Shown one piece after another: positions 55,460 to 64,000 of a stretch of 64,000 nucleotides of DNA (its first letter is position 1; every line of letters starts with the position of its first letter). The DNA comes from Crossaster papposus (Eukaryota; Echinodermata; Asteroidea; Velatida; Solasteridae). The notes under the pieces are model-generated. The model searched no databases and was not told the DNA's origin. It saw only the letters and a program-made list of their open reading frames with translations. The stretch spans positions 1-64,000 of the forward strand of contig JBAIAA010000740.1 in assembly GCA_037893245.1 (NCBI GenBank), in the 5' to 3' direction. A program made the position numbers and the translations under genes.

Positions 55460-56827
55460 GTAAGATAGAATGCAAAACTAAAAAGCAGGTACATGTAACT
55501 TTAGGTCTTACACCTCAAGGTTATATGAGGTTCTACTGGGATTTACAGGGCACTCCATAGTTAAACCTCAAGTTATTGCTTTAAAAAAAAAACTATTTTG
55601 GCATGCTTCCCTGATGGGGATTAGGCTGGAATGCTGGTACTTTTGTTTGCCTTCCACCACTGTGATCCACGTTTTATACCCCGTGGTTGTGTGAGGTTTT
55701 GCTGAGTTTTATAGTGCACCTCATGGTTAAACCTCAAGTTATTTTTTTATTGAAGATTTTGCATCCTTGGGGTACTGGTACTTTCCACTGTGGGCTGGGT
55801 TCGTATCTCTGATATGTGTGTTGGGTTTTCATTGTTTGCCTGATTTGGTGGGGTTTCCCTAGAATGTCATTCTGGGGTTTTCTTCCCACTTGTTTTTCTT
55901 TATTTACATACGTAAATAGCACATGCGCACTAGATTCCCCCCGTTTTCAGAAGGAGATTTTACAAAGTTTCAAAGATGTTGTTACTGGTGGTTCATTATC
56001 CTGAGCCACGCAGAGTTTAACGGGCTCTTGAATTGTCGCCCTCAAACCTTGAAGATATTCGCAGCAATCACTAAACAAGTTGCCCAATACATGATATGAA
56101 CGTCCACCCCTGGTAAAATGAAAATTTCTACCACTATACTTAATTTTCATGGTGTTTACGTAGCTTTTCAGTTCTTTTATGTTTCTTATTCCGTATAATA
56201 TATAATAGAAAAGCTTTATTTCACGTTCTGTACGTTAATTTCTACAATTTTTCTGATAAATTAAAAAATTTAAGTGGAACAATTGTGAGAACACCTCGGA
56301 TGTCCAAGCGAATGGACCAACAGAAATGCGCGTTGCGGAAGAACTTCAGGCCGAGAGGATCGGGTGAAAAAGGGCTGTTTTCCGAACCCCAGCTTTCTCT
56401 TCGTCTCAGGCTTCATTCATACAGTTTAGCAATAAACTGTAGCCAGAGCCAAAGCCACGGATTTGGAAAACGGCCTTGGTCTGTTTGTCTGATTAGGCGC
56501 ATGAATCTTTGCGCTAATAACCACGGATCTTGCCGAATGTCCGTAGGCGTTTGAGCGATATTAGTGGAAGGCTTGTAAAAGCGCTACGTGGCTCAAGCTG
56601 GTGGTTCATGGGTAACAATGGTTTGTTGCGATAACGCTTTCTCGTGGCAGCGTGTTATTACAGAGGCGAATCACGGCGGTGGGGTAACGCGTATCTAACG
56701 TACATGTCAACAGGTTTCACAGCTGCTCTAGAAAACCTTGAAAATGGGTATCCATTTTTTCAGCTAGAGAAAATTTGGGGCAAAAAAATAAAAATTTGGC
56801 AAAACCCACAGACTTTAATGTTAGTTC
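55460..56827. other. Intron: decayed SINE pieces, no gene seen
   Basis: 55615-55890 carries two decayed copies of the second SINE family (CCACTGTGATCC, GGGTTCGTATCTC). 56280-56560 is more GC-rich and unlike its surroundings, but I do not recognise it. Confidence 0.5.
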
Positions 56828-57068
56828 TTAACCAGTTCGCGCCGGATGACGTATATAAACGCCAAAATTTCCCCAAAATCAAAACGGATGACGCATAAAT
56901 ACGCCAAGTTCAAGTTCGGAAATGTATGTCAGCAGCGCGCAAGGCCGGAAATGCGTGGGTGTGCTTCCCGGCACTATCAGCCTGAACCCGCTTCGGATCG
57001 AGTTTCGTTAAAAATAATCCCGCCCGTCGGCTCGGCGATGTTAAAATAATCCCGGCGCGAACTGGTTA
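56828..57068 (+). mobile_element. TTAA MITE family, best-preserved copy
   Basis: It starts TTAACCAGTTCGCGCCGG and ends CGGCGCGAACTGGTTAA, a perfect 17-bp inverted terminus including TTAA. The interior is as in the other copies. Confidence 0.87.
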
Positions 57069-57219
57069 AAAGTGACTTTGTCAGTGACTAAGAAAAGAAC
57101 ATTTGTTTTTGCCAGCTTGGCAGGTGTGACAAAAAAATGAGAATAAATTAAAACGATTGTAGGCACATACATATAGAGACTTTCTAACCTTTGTTTTTGG
57201 TTGGTTCGAATCCCACCAG

Positions 57220-57441
57220 GTACCTTTAGCAACCGGCTCTCACTCGGGGAGGAAGCGGAGTGCCAGCCGTGCCTAATGGGGATGTTCTGTGAGACGCCGG
57301 CACTGTCCTGGCCCACGGGCAACTGCGACGCTGGGTTTTTATGCCTGGCTGGCGCAGCCACATCCAGCCCTGACGACGGCACATCCAGCCCTGACGACGG
57401 CACTAATGCACCCTGTGTAGTCGGTCACTACTGCGAAAATG
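57220..57441 (+). CDS. Cys-rich repeat protein, exon with 21-bp duplication
   Basis: A 222-nt phase 1-1 exon (acceptor TCCCACCAG, donor AATG|GTCAGT) coding about 74 residues with CQPCLMGMFC, CDAGFLCLAG and CVVGHYCENG. A 7-residue segment (TSSPDDG) is repeated in tandem, from an exact 21-bp duplication near 57359-57400. The frame is intact. Confidence 0.73.
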
Positions 57442-58881
57442 GTCAGTTTACGTTTCTCAATTATTCACTTGGGCTTTTTGCACGAATGAGAGAGGCAGTT
57501 TTGTTTGTACCTCTTTCAAGAGCCCTGTTGACAGGACTCACTGGATGCACGTACCACTTCGCATGCATATGGTGTGAAGTGTGCACGACTAAAGAAAGAG
57601 ACTATGAAATCTCTATTTTTGTGCGAAGTCTTTATCTACGTATTTCATATGTACATAGTCCGTATGTATGTACGTAGTCCGTATGTATGTATGTATGTAG
57701 TCCGTAATTTACGTAGTCCGTATGTACGTAGTTCATATGTGTGTAAGTAGTCTGGATTTGCGTAGTCCGTGCGTGTGTGCGTAGTCCGTGCGTTTGTATT
57801 GACCGGCAATCGTGGTCGTCGGACAAAAGAATTGGGAGTCAAACAATGGGTCCACGATTGACACAACGTCCACGATCTTTTCCCGTGTACAAATCCTATG
57901 GCGATCATCAAAAAACGTTATGGTATAAACAAAAGAGGGAAGACGGTCGGACAATACCCCGTCCACGATCGAAGGCCTTTACACACTTGTGTGCGTGTGT
58001 GTATAGTACATGTTAATACCGCAAATGGAGGGCTTTTATGTAAGTACACACTCACATACTGAGGACACCTTGCAAACCGAGCGCGTCCTCGGTATGAAAT
58101 ATTGTGAAAAATGGCACTTTCGTGGCCGTTTTTGACTGTTGGTTAAATATCAAAGCGTTTGGGAGGAGTCCTCGGTTCACGCATAAGACCTGACGTGGGG
58201 CAGTATGCAAATTTTTTACCCCGTCAAATAAAACGCAAACAGTATTACCCTGAATGGCATAGCGCCCTCCGTTGGTTTTCATAAGTGGCGCGTGTGACAA
58301 CGAAGTAAATACATACATGTCTCTAACTATAAACTAGTCTAGACATGTCTTAACTATTATAACATTGTTTTGGCCCGAGTGTAGTGAGGCATATTGTAGT
58401 TTATGCGAAGACGTGGTCATTTGCAGCTAGCTAGGTGCACCATGGAGCTGGAATAAATTCGTGGATAGATGGTAAGTAGAGCAATTGTATTTGGAAGCTT
58501 GCATGTTACTCGCTATGAATGTAGCTCACTCTATGACATATATGACATGCTAATTTACGTTGTAATGTAATTTGTAGTCATGGCGTCTCTCTTTCTAGTC
58601 TTAGGATGATGTGGGAAGTGAATATGCCTAATTTCAGAATAATATAGAAGTTATAACCAAATTTAACTGCTTTATTTTGCCAACCCAAGCATGAGTTGTT
58701 GAGCACCGTGCGAACAAGAAATAGTTAATTGTAGTTATTTTATAAATACTAAAGCAAATAAGTAGCCACATAATTATTAATATTTACTTGTATTATCAGT
58801 TTGATGGTATATTGTTGTTGTATTGTTGTCTTGTTACAGCTAGCTAGTCTAGGTGTGGCTGACAGAACTACCATAACAAAC
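57442..58881. other. Intron and upstream region of the nested gene
   Basis: 57650-57790 is a degenerate minisatellite of TAGTCCGTATGTACG units. 57790-57980 contains the repeated word CGTCCACGATC. 58380-58880 is AT-rich and could hold the nested gene's promoter or 5' exon, but no defined signal is seen. An acceptor-like CTTGTTACAG lies at 58829-58838. Confidence 0.45.
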
Positions 58882-59008
58882 ATGAAACGGAGTAGTCGTC
58901 TTGATGGAACCTTGACAAATCACCAGCATCATGAAGGGGAGAACGTAATCGCACTGTGGCCTCCAGGTTCATCATGGTATCCTGCCGTAATAATCTCCTT
59001 CACCAAAG
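58882..59008 (+). CDS. Tudor/zinc-finger/recombinase-like gene, exon 1
   Basis: The ATG at 58882 starts a basic N-terminus, then ENVIALWPPGSSWYPAVIIS, the first strands of a Tudor/chromo-like fold (V-x-A-L-W-P-x-G-x-W-Y-x-A). The donor is AAAG|GTAAGT, phase 1. An earlier in-frame ATG (58804) exists, but 58829-58838 looks like an acceptor, so an upstream exon is possible. Tudor-like folds usually bind methylated histone or protein tails; that role here is inferred. Confidence 0.6.
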
Positions 59009-59647
59009 GTAAGTGTGGAGCCTCTAAAAGGACATATGACGAAAACAAATGGAATGCCCTCGTAATTTGTGGGTTCACGTTAACCTTGCATCAAGACCGT
59101 GCTGTAAAACACATTTACTTAACCGATTTCTAACAATTGCACAAAATGATTTTGAGCGCAGGAAATTATTTCCAGCGCACAAAAAATAAATTATTTCGAG
59201 CGCACAAATTATTTCGAGCTCATGAATTTTTTTTTTTTGAGCGCACGGGAAATGATTTTGTGGGCACGAAATGATTTCGTGGGCACGAAATGATTTCGTG
59301 GGCAAGAAATACAAAACTAAATTTATTTTGTCACGGTGATTACTATTCGTCATATGTCCCATTAGGGGTTCCGTAGGTAAGAAATGTAATCCATAATGTA
59401 GAATCCCATTTGTCACACATAAATTAAGACAGCTGTATACCCTCTTACACCCCCCATGACATGTACCACATGTAAATAAACAATGCCATTTTTCCTAAAC
59501 TTGCTTCCTCCCCCCCCCCCCCTTCAGAACCAACAATATATATGATCTGTAAACAACAAATACTTTTCCCCATTCCTCTCCCACTACTCCCAATTGCATG
59601 TAATCCCTTTGAAGTTTAATTAGTTGAATTTGTGGCTTTCTTATCAG
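59009..59647. other. Intron 1 with a short degenerate minisatellite
   Basis: 59145-59315 contains repeated ATTTCGAGCGCACA and GGGCACGAAATGATTTCGT units. 59509-59522 is a C run. No other feature is seen. Confidence 0.6.
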
Positions 59648-59703
59648 GAAAGTACTGCGTCCGGTACACTGATGGTGTGACACGCTGCCTATTTGAGCAC
59701 CAG
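59648..59703 (+). CDS. Tudor/zinc-finger/recombinase-like gene, exon 2
   Basis: A 56-nt exon (acceptor TTTCTTATCAG, donor CACCAG|GTGAGA). Its 18 codons (KYCVRYTDGVTRCLFEHQ) complete the Tudor-like beta barrel begun in exon 1. Phase 1 in, phase 0 out, matching exon 3. Confidence 0.62.
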
Positions 59704-59770
59704 GTGAGAAAATTACCATAGAATGCATTAATTAACAACAGACAGGTTAGAAAGAATAAAAATGAAATGC

Positions 59771-60313
59771 GTAATTCTTCCAAATAGGCACTTGGGGAGA
59801 CAAATTAGCATAAGTTTTTAGGTAATAAGGAGACAGTGGCACTTAGGGAGACATTTCAGTGTCTCCCTAAGTGTCTACCTACCCTAAAAAACGATATTTG
59901 GGAGTTATTTTTGTCCTAGAACGACAAAAGGGTTAGGGTAAACAAGTTAGGACTGTTTTAAGTTTGTGTACATCTCTATGGGATTGTCTCCCCAAGTGCC
60001 TATTTGGAGGTATAATAATAATAATTATTATACCTCCAAATGGGCACTTTGGGAGACAATCCCATAGAGTCGTGCACAATCTTTATTGTAACCTAACCCG
60101 TTTTTACCTGGAGCTTTTTCCACGAAATTTCATATTTATGCTATTTAGACCCAAATCTGTCTTCTCCGAGCAAAAATAACTCCCAAATATCGTTTTGTGG
60201 GGTAGCTAGACACTTAGGGAGACACTGAAATGTCTCCCTAAGTGCCACTGTCTCCCAAGTGAATCAAAACTATCGCTAATTTGTCTCCCAAAGTGCCTAT
60301 TTAGAAGAATTAC
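59771..60313. mobile_element. Two inverted MITE copies forming a 543-bp palindrome
   Basis: Two head-to-head copies of a roughly 230-270-bp element. Each is bounded by CCAAATAGGCACTT..GGGAGAC and its inverse (59780 to 60010 and 60033 to 60305). They meet at TATAATAATAATAATTATTATA (60011-60032). Each copy also has an internal CACTTAGGGAGACA hairpin. The whole would fold into one long cruciform. It lies in the intron between exons 2 and 3. Confidence 0.85.
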
Positions 60314-60623
60314 CATTATTATTATTATTAATATGAACAACGCCTGTATTGTACGCTGACTACAATTATTTAAATAGTGAACTGCTCAGTCTTAGAAGTC
60401 ATATAATGAATGCACATGACACAAATTCTCATTTGAATTACATATCTTTTGATGAAGAGGATAACTACCGGTATGTCATCAGTTAAGTTGCACATCAAGG
60501 GCGAATGTGGGTGGGGTGGTTGCTTGTGATGGTGTTAAAATGGTTAGTATATTTTAGAGATAACCCAAAGAAATTGTTATTTGTTTAAAATTAAATGTGA
60601 TTTTGATTTGATTTCTATGCCAG
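60314..60623. other. End of intron 2
   Basis: Begins with an ATT microsatellite (60315-60332). AT-rich with no other feature; ends at the acceptor TTTCTATGCCAG. Confidence 0.6.
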
Positions 60624-62506
60624 GTGGCCCATCCGCTGTTCTCGAGTCCGCACTTAAATGGTTCAGACAGTCCACAAAGCAGTTCCAGTTGGGGTGATGG
60701 CCCACAGGCTGATTCTGGTACAGGACCTGCCGTTTGTCCTCCTCCATATGAAGCCTCAAGCGACGAGTCACAGAGATCATCAACCGAGGCTACTGAGACC
60801 TGTCACATAACAGTCATGGAGACCAGCAATAAAAGTGGGCACAGGAAATGGGACAAGAAACACTTCTGCTTTTACTGTGAAGTACCTCAATCTAAGTTGC
60901 CCCGTCATCTCCAGTCATGTCACAAAGAAGAGAGCGAAGTTGTAGATATTGCGTCTGAGACCAACCCAAGTGCCCGTAAGATACTTCTGTGGAAAATACG
61001 CAATGTTGGTAATCATAGGCACAATTGCCAAGTCCTTCGGGAAGGCCGGGGTGCACTTATTGTAGGATATAGGCCTAATCATAATCCTAATCATGCATAC
61101 GGACCGTGCATATATTGTTATGGCTATTATGTGCGAAGTGATCTCTGGCGTCACCAGTGCCCACTGAAACCTGCGCTCCCTGCACACTCGCATGGTAGCA
61201 GTACCACGACTCCTCTGCGTAGACGTGTTGCTCACAAGAGTGATTTGTTAAAGCCTCCACCTGTCGGTGTGTCTTTCCAGTTGAACCAGGTTCTTATTCC
61301 GATGAAGAGAGATGAGGTGACTCTGCTGGCCAAGAATGACACTTTGATTGTGGAAGTAGCCAAGCGGGAATACGCGAAACTCGGCACGATGTAGATCAAC
61401 ATGGCTACATCCGAAACAAGATACGGGAATTGGGTCGTCTTGTCATACAACTTCGCAAGAATACACACCAGCCAAAGCATCACTTGAATTATTTGTGCAC
61501 CCCCACTACGTGAATGATATCATCAAGGCTGTTCATGGTCTAGCTGGCTTTAATGAAGACAAGCAGTTGTATGATGTTCCGTCTCTAGCTTTAAAGATTG
61601 GACATTCCATCAAGAAGTGTGCACTCATACTTAAAGGAAATGCTCTAGAGTCTGGCCAAAAGCAAAAAGCGCAACACGCTGAAGAATTTCTGCAGTTGTG
61701 CGAACTGACCTGGCGAGACAGTGTATCCACCCATGCACACAGAACACTGTACCAAGAAGAGCGCAACAAACCTAAAATTCTGCCGACAAATGCTGATGTT
61801 GTGAAAATGTCGGCGTTCCTCCATGAAGCTGGCAACAGAGAAGTGGAACTTGTCCAGGATGCTTGGGGCGAACAAATCAGATCAGCTTGGAAGAGATTGA
61901 ATGAAGTCGCACTGTGCCACCTTATTATGTTCAACCGCAGAAGGCAGGGGGAGGTATCAAAGATGAAACTAGAAGACTTTCAGAAGCACACAACGGCTAG
62001 TGTCAACGGGGAATGCCTGCTGACTGATCTTGAACGGCATCTGTGCAAGATGTTCAGAGTTGTCGAAATAGTTGGCAAGAGGGGTCGAACTGTTCATGTG
62101 CTTCTCAGCAATGAGGTGGTGGCGTGGTTGAGTGCTCTGATTGCAAAGAGAAATGAAACTGGAGTCGCCCACGACAACACCTACTTGTTTGCACGATGTT
62201 CTTATGGAGGTACAGGTCATATAAGAGGATGTGACTGTATAAGAGTGTACGCAGACATGGCGGGCCTGGACAATGCTGCCAGCATCCGGTCTACAAAACT
62301 TCGTAAGCACGTGGCAACCGCTTCGCAAATTCTTGCCTTGAAGGAACAACACTTTGGTCATGATTTGCGTGTCCATCGTGAATACTACCAGTTGCCAGAT
62401 ACTGTGCAGAGGGTCACCAAACTTTCTCGGCTTTTTCTCAGCTTGGAGAGGGGAAACTTGCCTTCCCAGCTGGGCGAATCCCTGGATGAACTGCATGTCA
62501 CTGGTG
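60624..62506 (+). pseudogene. Zinc-finger and tyrosine-recombinase-like exon 3, two frame breaks
   Basis: A long exon in phase with exon 2. The first frame (60624-61394) has a Ser/Pro-rich linker, a C2H2 finger (FCFYCEVPQSKLPRHLQSCH, about 60861-60922) and a C2HC finger (CIYCYGYYVRSDLWRHQC, about 61105-61162). It then meets a TAG. Similarity continues in a second frame (about 61388-61480) and then a third (61495-62506). The third frame holds a recombinase-like fold: FNRRRQGE (61930), KRGRTVHVLLS (62079), KLRKHVAT (62296) and GHDLRVHREYYQL (62357), which fit the R, K, R/H and H..Y positions of tyrosine recombinases. The stretch between KLRKHVAT and GHD seems short. The product would be a Crypton-like or domesticated recombinase. 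Confidence 0.62.
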
Positions 62507-63040
62507 GTAAGGACACAGTCGTTTTAAATTATTTACTCAACAGTAAAAGAAAGACATTAATGATTGCTTTTGTTAAAAAATACTTGATCAGTAAAATACT
62601 TACTATTCACTAATACATCTTCAACAGCGAAAGAAATGCAAGAAATAACATTTTGTTATCAGTTCACAATATATGATAACAAATGGTATACGTGTTTTTG
62701 TGCATTTCCTTTGCTATTGCTCCTGCATTACAGAACAAGAAAGAGAAATAAAGAAAAATAGAAAGCAAGAAACAGACCACAGAAAATTGACAAGAGTTGA
62801 GTCCACTTTTCTGATTTTACATGCAGGACAACAAATCCGCTTGACTTTACCATTCTAGAAATGCATAATTAGCTAGTATTACTATTACCACCACCTTAGT
62901 TGTCTTCCCTCCCCCTCCCCCTCCTCCCCCCTCCACCTCCCCCTCCCCCCATCTTTCGTTCCATCCGCTCCAGCAGAGATTGACCAACTGTCAGGTATGT
63001 GTGCATTAATCTAACAAAAACTGCTCTTTGTGACTTGCAG
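62507..63040. other. Intron 3
   Basis: AT-rich, with a C/T tract (62900-62955; CCCCTCCCC repeats) before the acceptor TGTGACTTGCAG. Nothing else is recognised. Confidence 0.6.
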
Positions 63041-63109
63041 AAGGCTTCACTAGTGACGAGGACAGCGATTACAGCAGTGACAATTCCTGTGATGTGCCCA
63101 GTGAAAACA
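63041..63109 (+). CDS. Recombinase-like gene, exon 4 (acidic linker)
   Basis: A 69-nt phase 1-1 exon (donor AACA|GTAAGT) coding an acidic Ser-rich linker (TSDEDSDYSSDNS) between the recombinase-like domain and the C-terminal SANT-like segment. Confidence 0.6.
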
Positions 63110-63271
63110 GTAAGTTTAGGCTTTTATGTGTTTGTATTTTAAGTCGGGCTGTCTTTAAAAAAAAAATTGTCTGTCTGTCCATTTGTTTGTTCATCTGGCT
63201 ATCGGGCTGTCTGAATTAAAAGTGCATAAATATCTGTGTTTTATATCGACTTGTTTCCTATGTGACATTAG

Positions 63272-63525
63272 ATTCTCGACAGGCTCCTATCAGTGTTCCA
63301 TCTGGAAGTCTGGCATCTCTGAACAACTCGAGACGAGTGAAACGTCGTCCCTGGACTGCCGAGGAGAAGGGAGACGTTACGAAGGGTTTGCAGAAATTCT
63401 TTCTGCTGAAGAAGATTCCTGGCAAACGAGACATCGAAACATCCTGTCCTGTGGCACTGCAGACATGAACCTGGAGGAACATCAAAGACTTTTGTCGGAA
63501 CAAAATGAAGCTTCATCAAAGCTAA
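63272..63525 (+). pseudogene. Recombinase-like gene, exon 5: SANT/Myb-like end with late TGA
   Basis: It joins exon 4 in phase. RRVKRRPWTAEEKGDV and KKIPGKRDIETSCP resemble a SANT/Myb-like helix region that I know from large families of such genes in fish and invertebrates. A TGA at 63466-63468 comes just before TWRNIKDFCRNK, which continues in frame to TAA at 63523-63525. The TGA may be a CGA-to-TGA CpG mutation. The product would lose its last 18 residues. Confidence 0.58.
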
Positions 63526-63972
63526 GCAGGGTGTTTCGTCAGTTCACATACATGTACGGATGCGTCAGAGTACTTGACTATTTAGAATTTGCAATCTTAA
63601 TGAATACTTTAGAATGCACATCAATATGAAACAATGGACAGCCAGCATTTTAGTGTCGTGTCCTCACTATGATAGGTGTAATTCACACACACTCAAGTGT
63701 CCTCAATTGGATAGAATGACAAGTATGCCCTCAGTGTGGTAGTGTCTACATGTATGCAAGCTCTGGTACCACATAACGACCGAGGGGCGAGACACAAAGG
63801 AGAACAAAGGAAACAAAAGCCCCCCCGACTGCATGTCCGTGCGTGTGTGTATAGTTCGTGTGTTTGTTAAATGTGTGTCAAATGTGTTTTTGAAAACGAC
63901 AAAAACTAGGGAGCTGAGATTTTATAAACCCCTTTTATTTCACCCACTTTGTCTTTTTGTGAACCCTTCCAG
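63526..63972. other. 3' flank of the nested gene and intron end
   Basis: No polyadenylation signal is clear. The host-gene acceptor GAACCCTTCCAG ends at 63972. Confidence 0.5.
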
Positions 63973-64000
63973 GCACCAACTCGGCCACCGCTTGCCCCCC
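63973..64000 (+). CDS. Cys-rich repeat protein, next exon (cut by window end)
   Basis: After acceptor CCCTTCCAG the sequence reads GC-ACC-AAC-TCG-GCC-ACC-GCT-TGC-CCC. In phase 1 after the 57220 exon this gives G-T-N-S-A-T-A-C-P, a normal start of another Cys-rich module. It places the recombinase-like gene inside a 6.5-kb intron of this gene. Confidence 0.5.

Noticed and set aside
57632..57966. Tyr/Thr/His-rich minus-strand frames
   Set aside because: They translate the TAGTCCGTATG minisatellite and nothing else.
61969..62496. 175-codon minus-strand frame
   Set aside because: Antisense shadow of the recombinase-like exon; the plus strand has the recognisable motifs.

Overview
This is animal nuclear DNA, most likely from a marine invertebrate such as a cnidarian, lancelet or hemichordate; the sequence does not decide which. 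Evidence: GT-AG introns with conserved phases, extracellular Cys-rich repeat exons, a CR1/L2-type LINE, tRNA-derived SINEs, MITEs, Polinton-like virus genes and very large satellite arrays. There are no bacterial operons.

Layout. (1) 1-39.7 kb is almost entirely tandem repeat. A G-rich 17-bp satellite fills 1-12.18 kb, 19.33-24.06 kb and 27.46-29.10 kb, and appears inverted (C-rich) at 33.15-33.74 and 34.17-34.62 kb. Between these lie mosaics of 10-bp, 11-bp, 8-bp and 16-bp satellites (12.19-19.33 and 29.11-33.15 kb), which are diverged segmental copies of one another. A degenerate A-rich derivative lies at 24.06-24.98 kb, and T-rich derivatives including an 887-bp tandem repeat at 33.74-39.7 kb. 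The very long open frames here are artefacts of stop-free repeat units. A 2.5-kb island (24.98-27.45 kb) of ordinary AT-rich DNA holds a foldback element.

(2) 40.4-45.8 kb is a decayed Polinton/adintovirus-like fragment: two tandem copies of one structural-type gene, then a gene with a hydrophobic middle. The first copy is split by a terminal-inverted-repeat insertion that itself carries a 5'-truncated CR1/L2 LINE. All genes in this fragment are broken.

(3) 46.4 kb to the end is a plus-strand, multi-exon host gene for an extracellular Cys-rich (GCC2/GCC3-like) repeat protein. Its exons are small and mostly phase 1-1. One carries a stop codon and one carries several frameshifts, and all the damaged exons can be skipped in frame. 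Its introns are full of MITEs (six copies of one TTAA-flanked family), SINEs and minisatellites.

(4) The last visible intron (57.4-63.97 kb) hosts a second plus-strand gene (58.9-63.5 kb) with an unusual architecture: Tudor-like segment, two zinc fingers, tyrosine-recombinase-like domain, acidic linker and SANT/Myb-like C-terminus. It has two frame breaks and a late in-frame TGA, so it is a recent pseudogene or the sequence has errors. It is the most interesting gene here.
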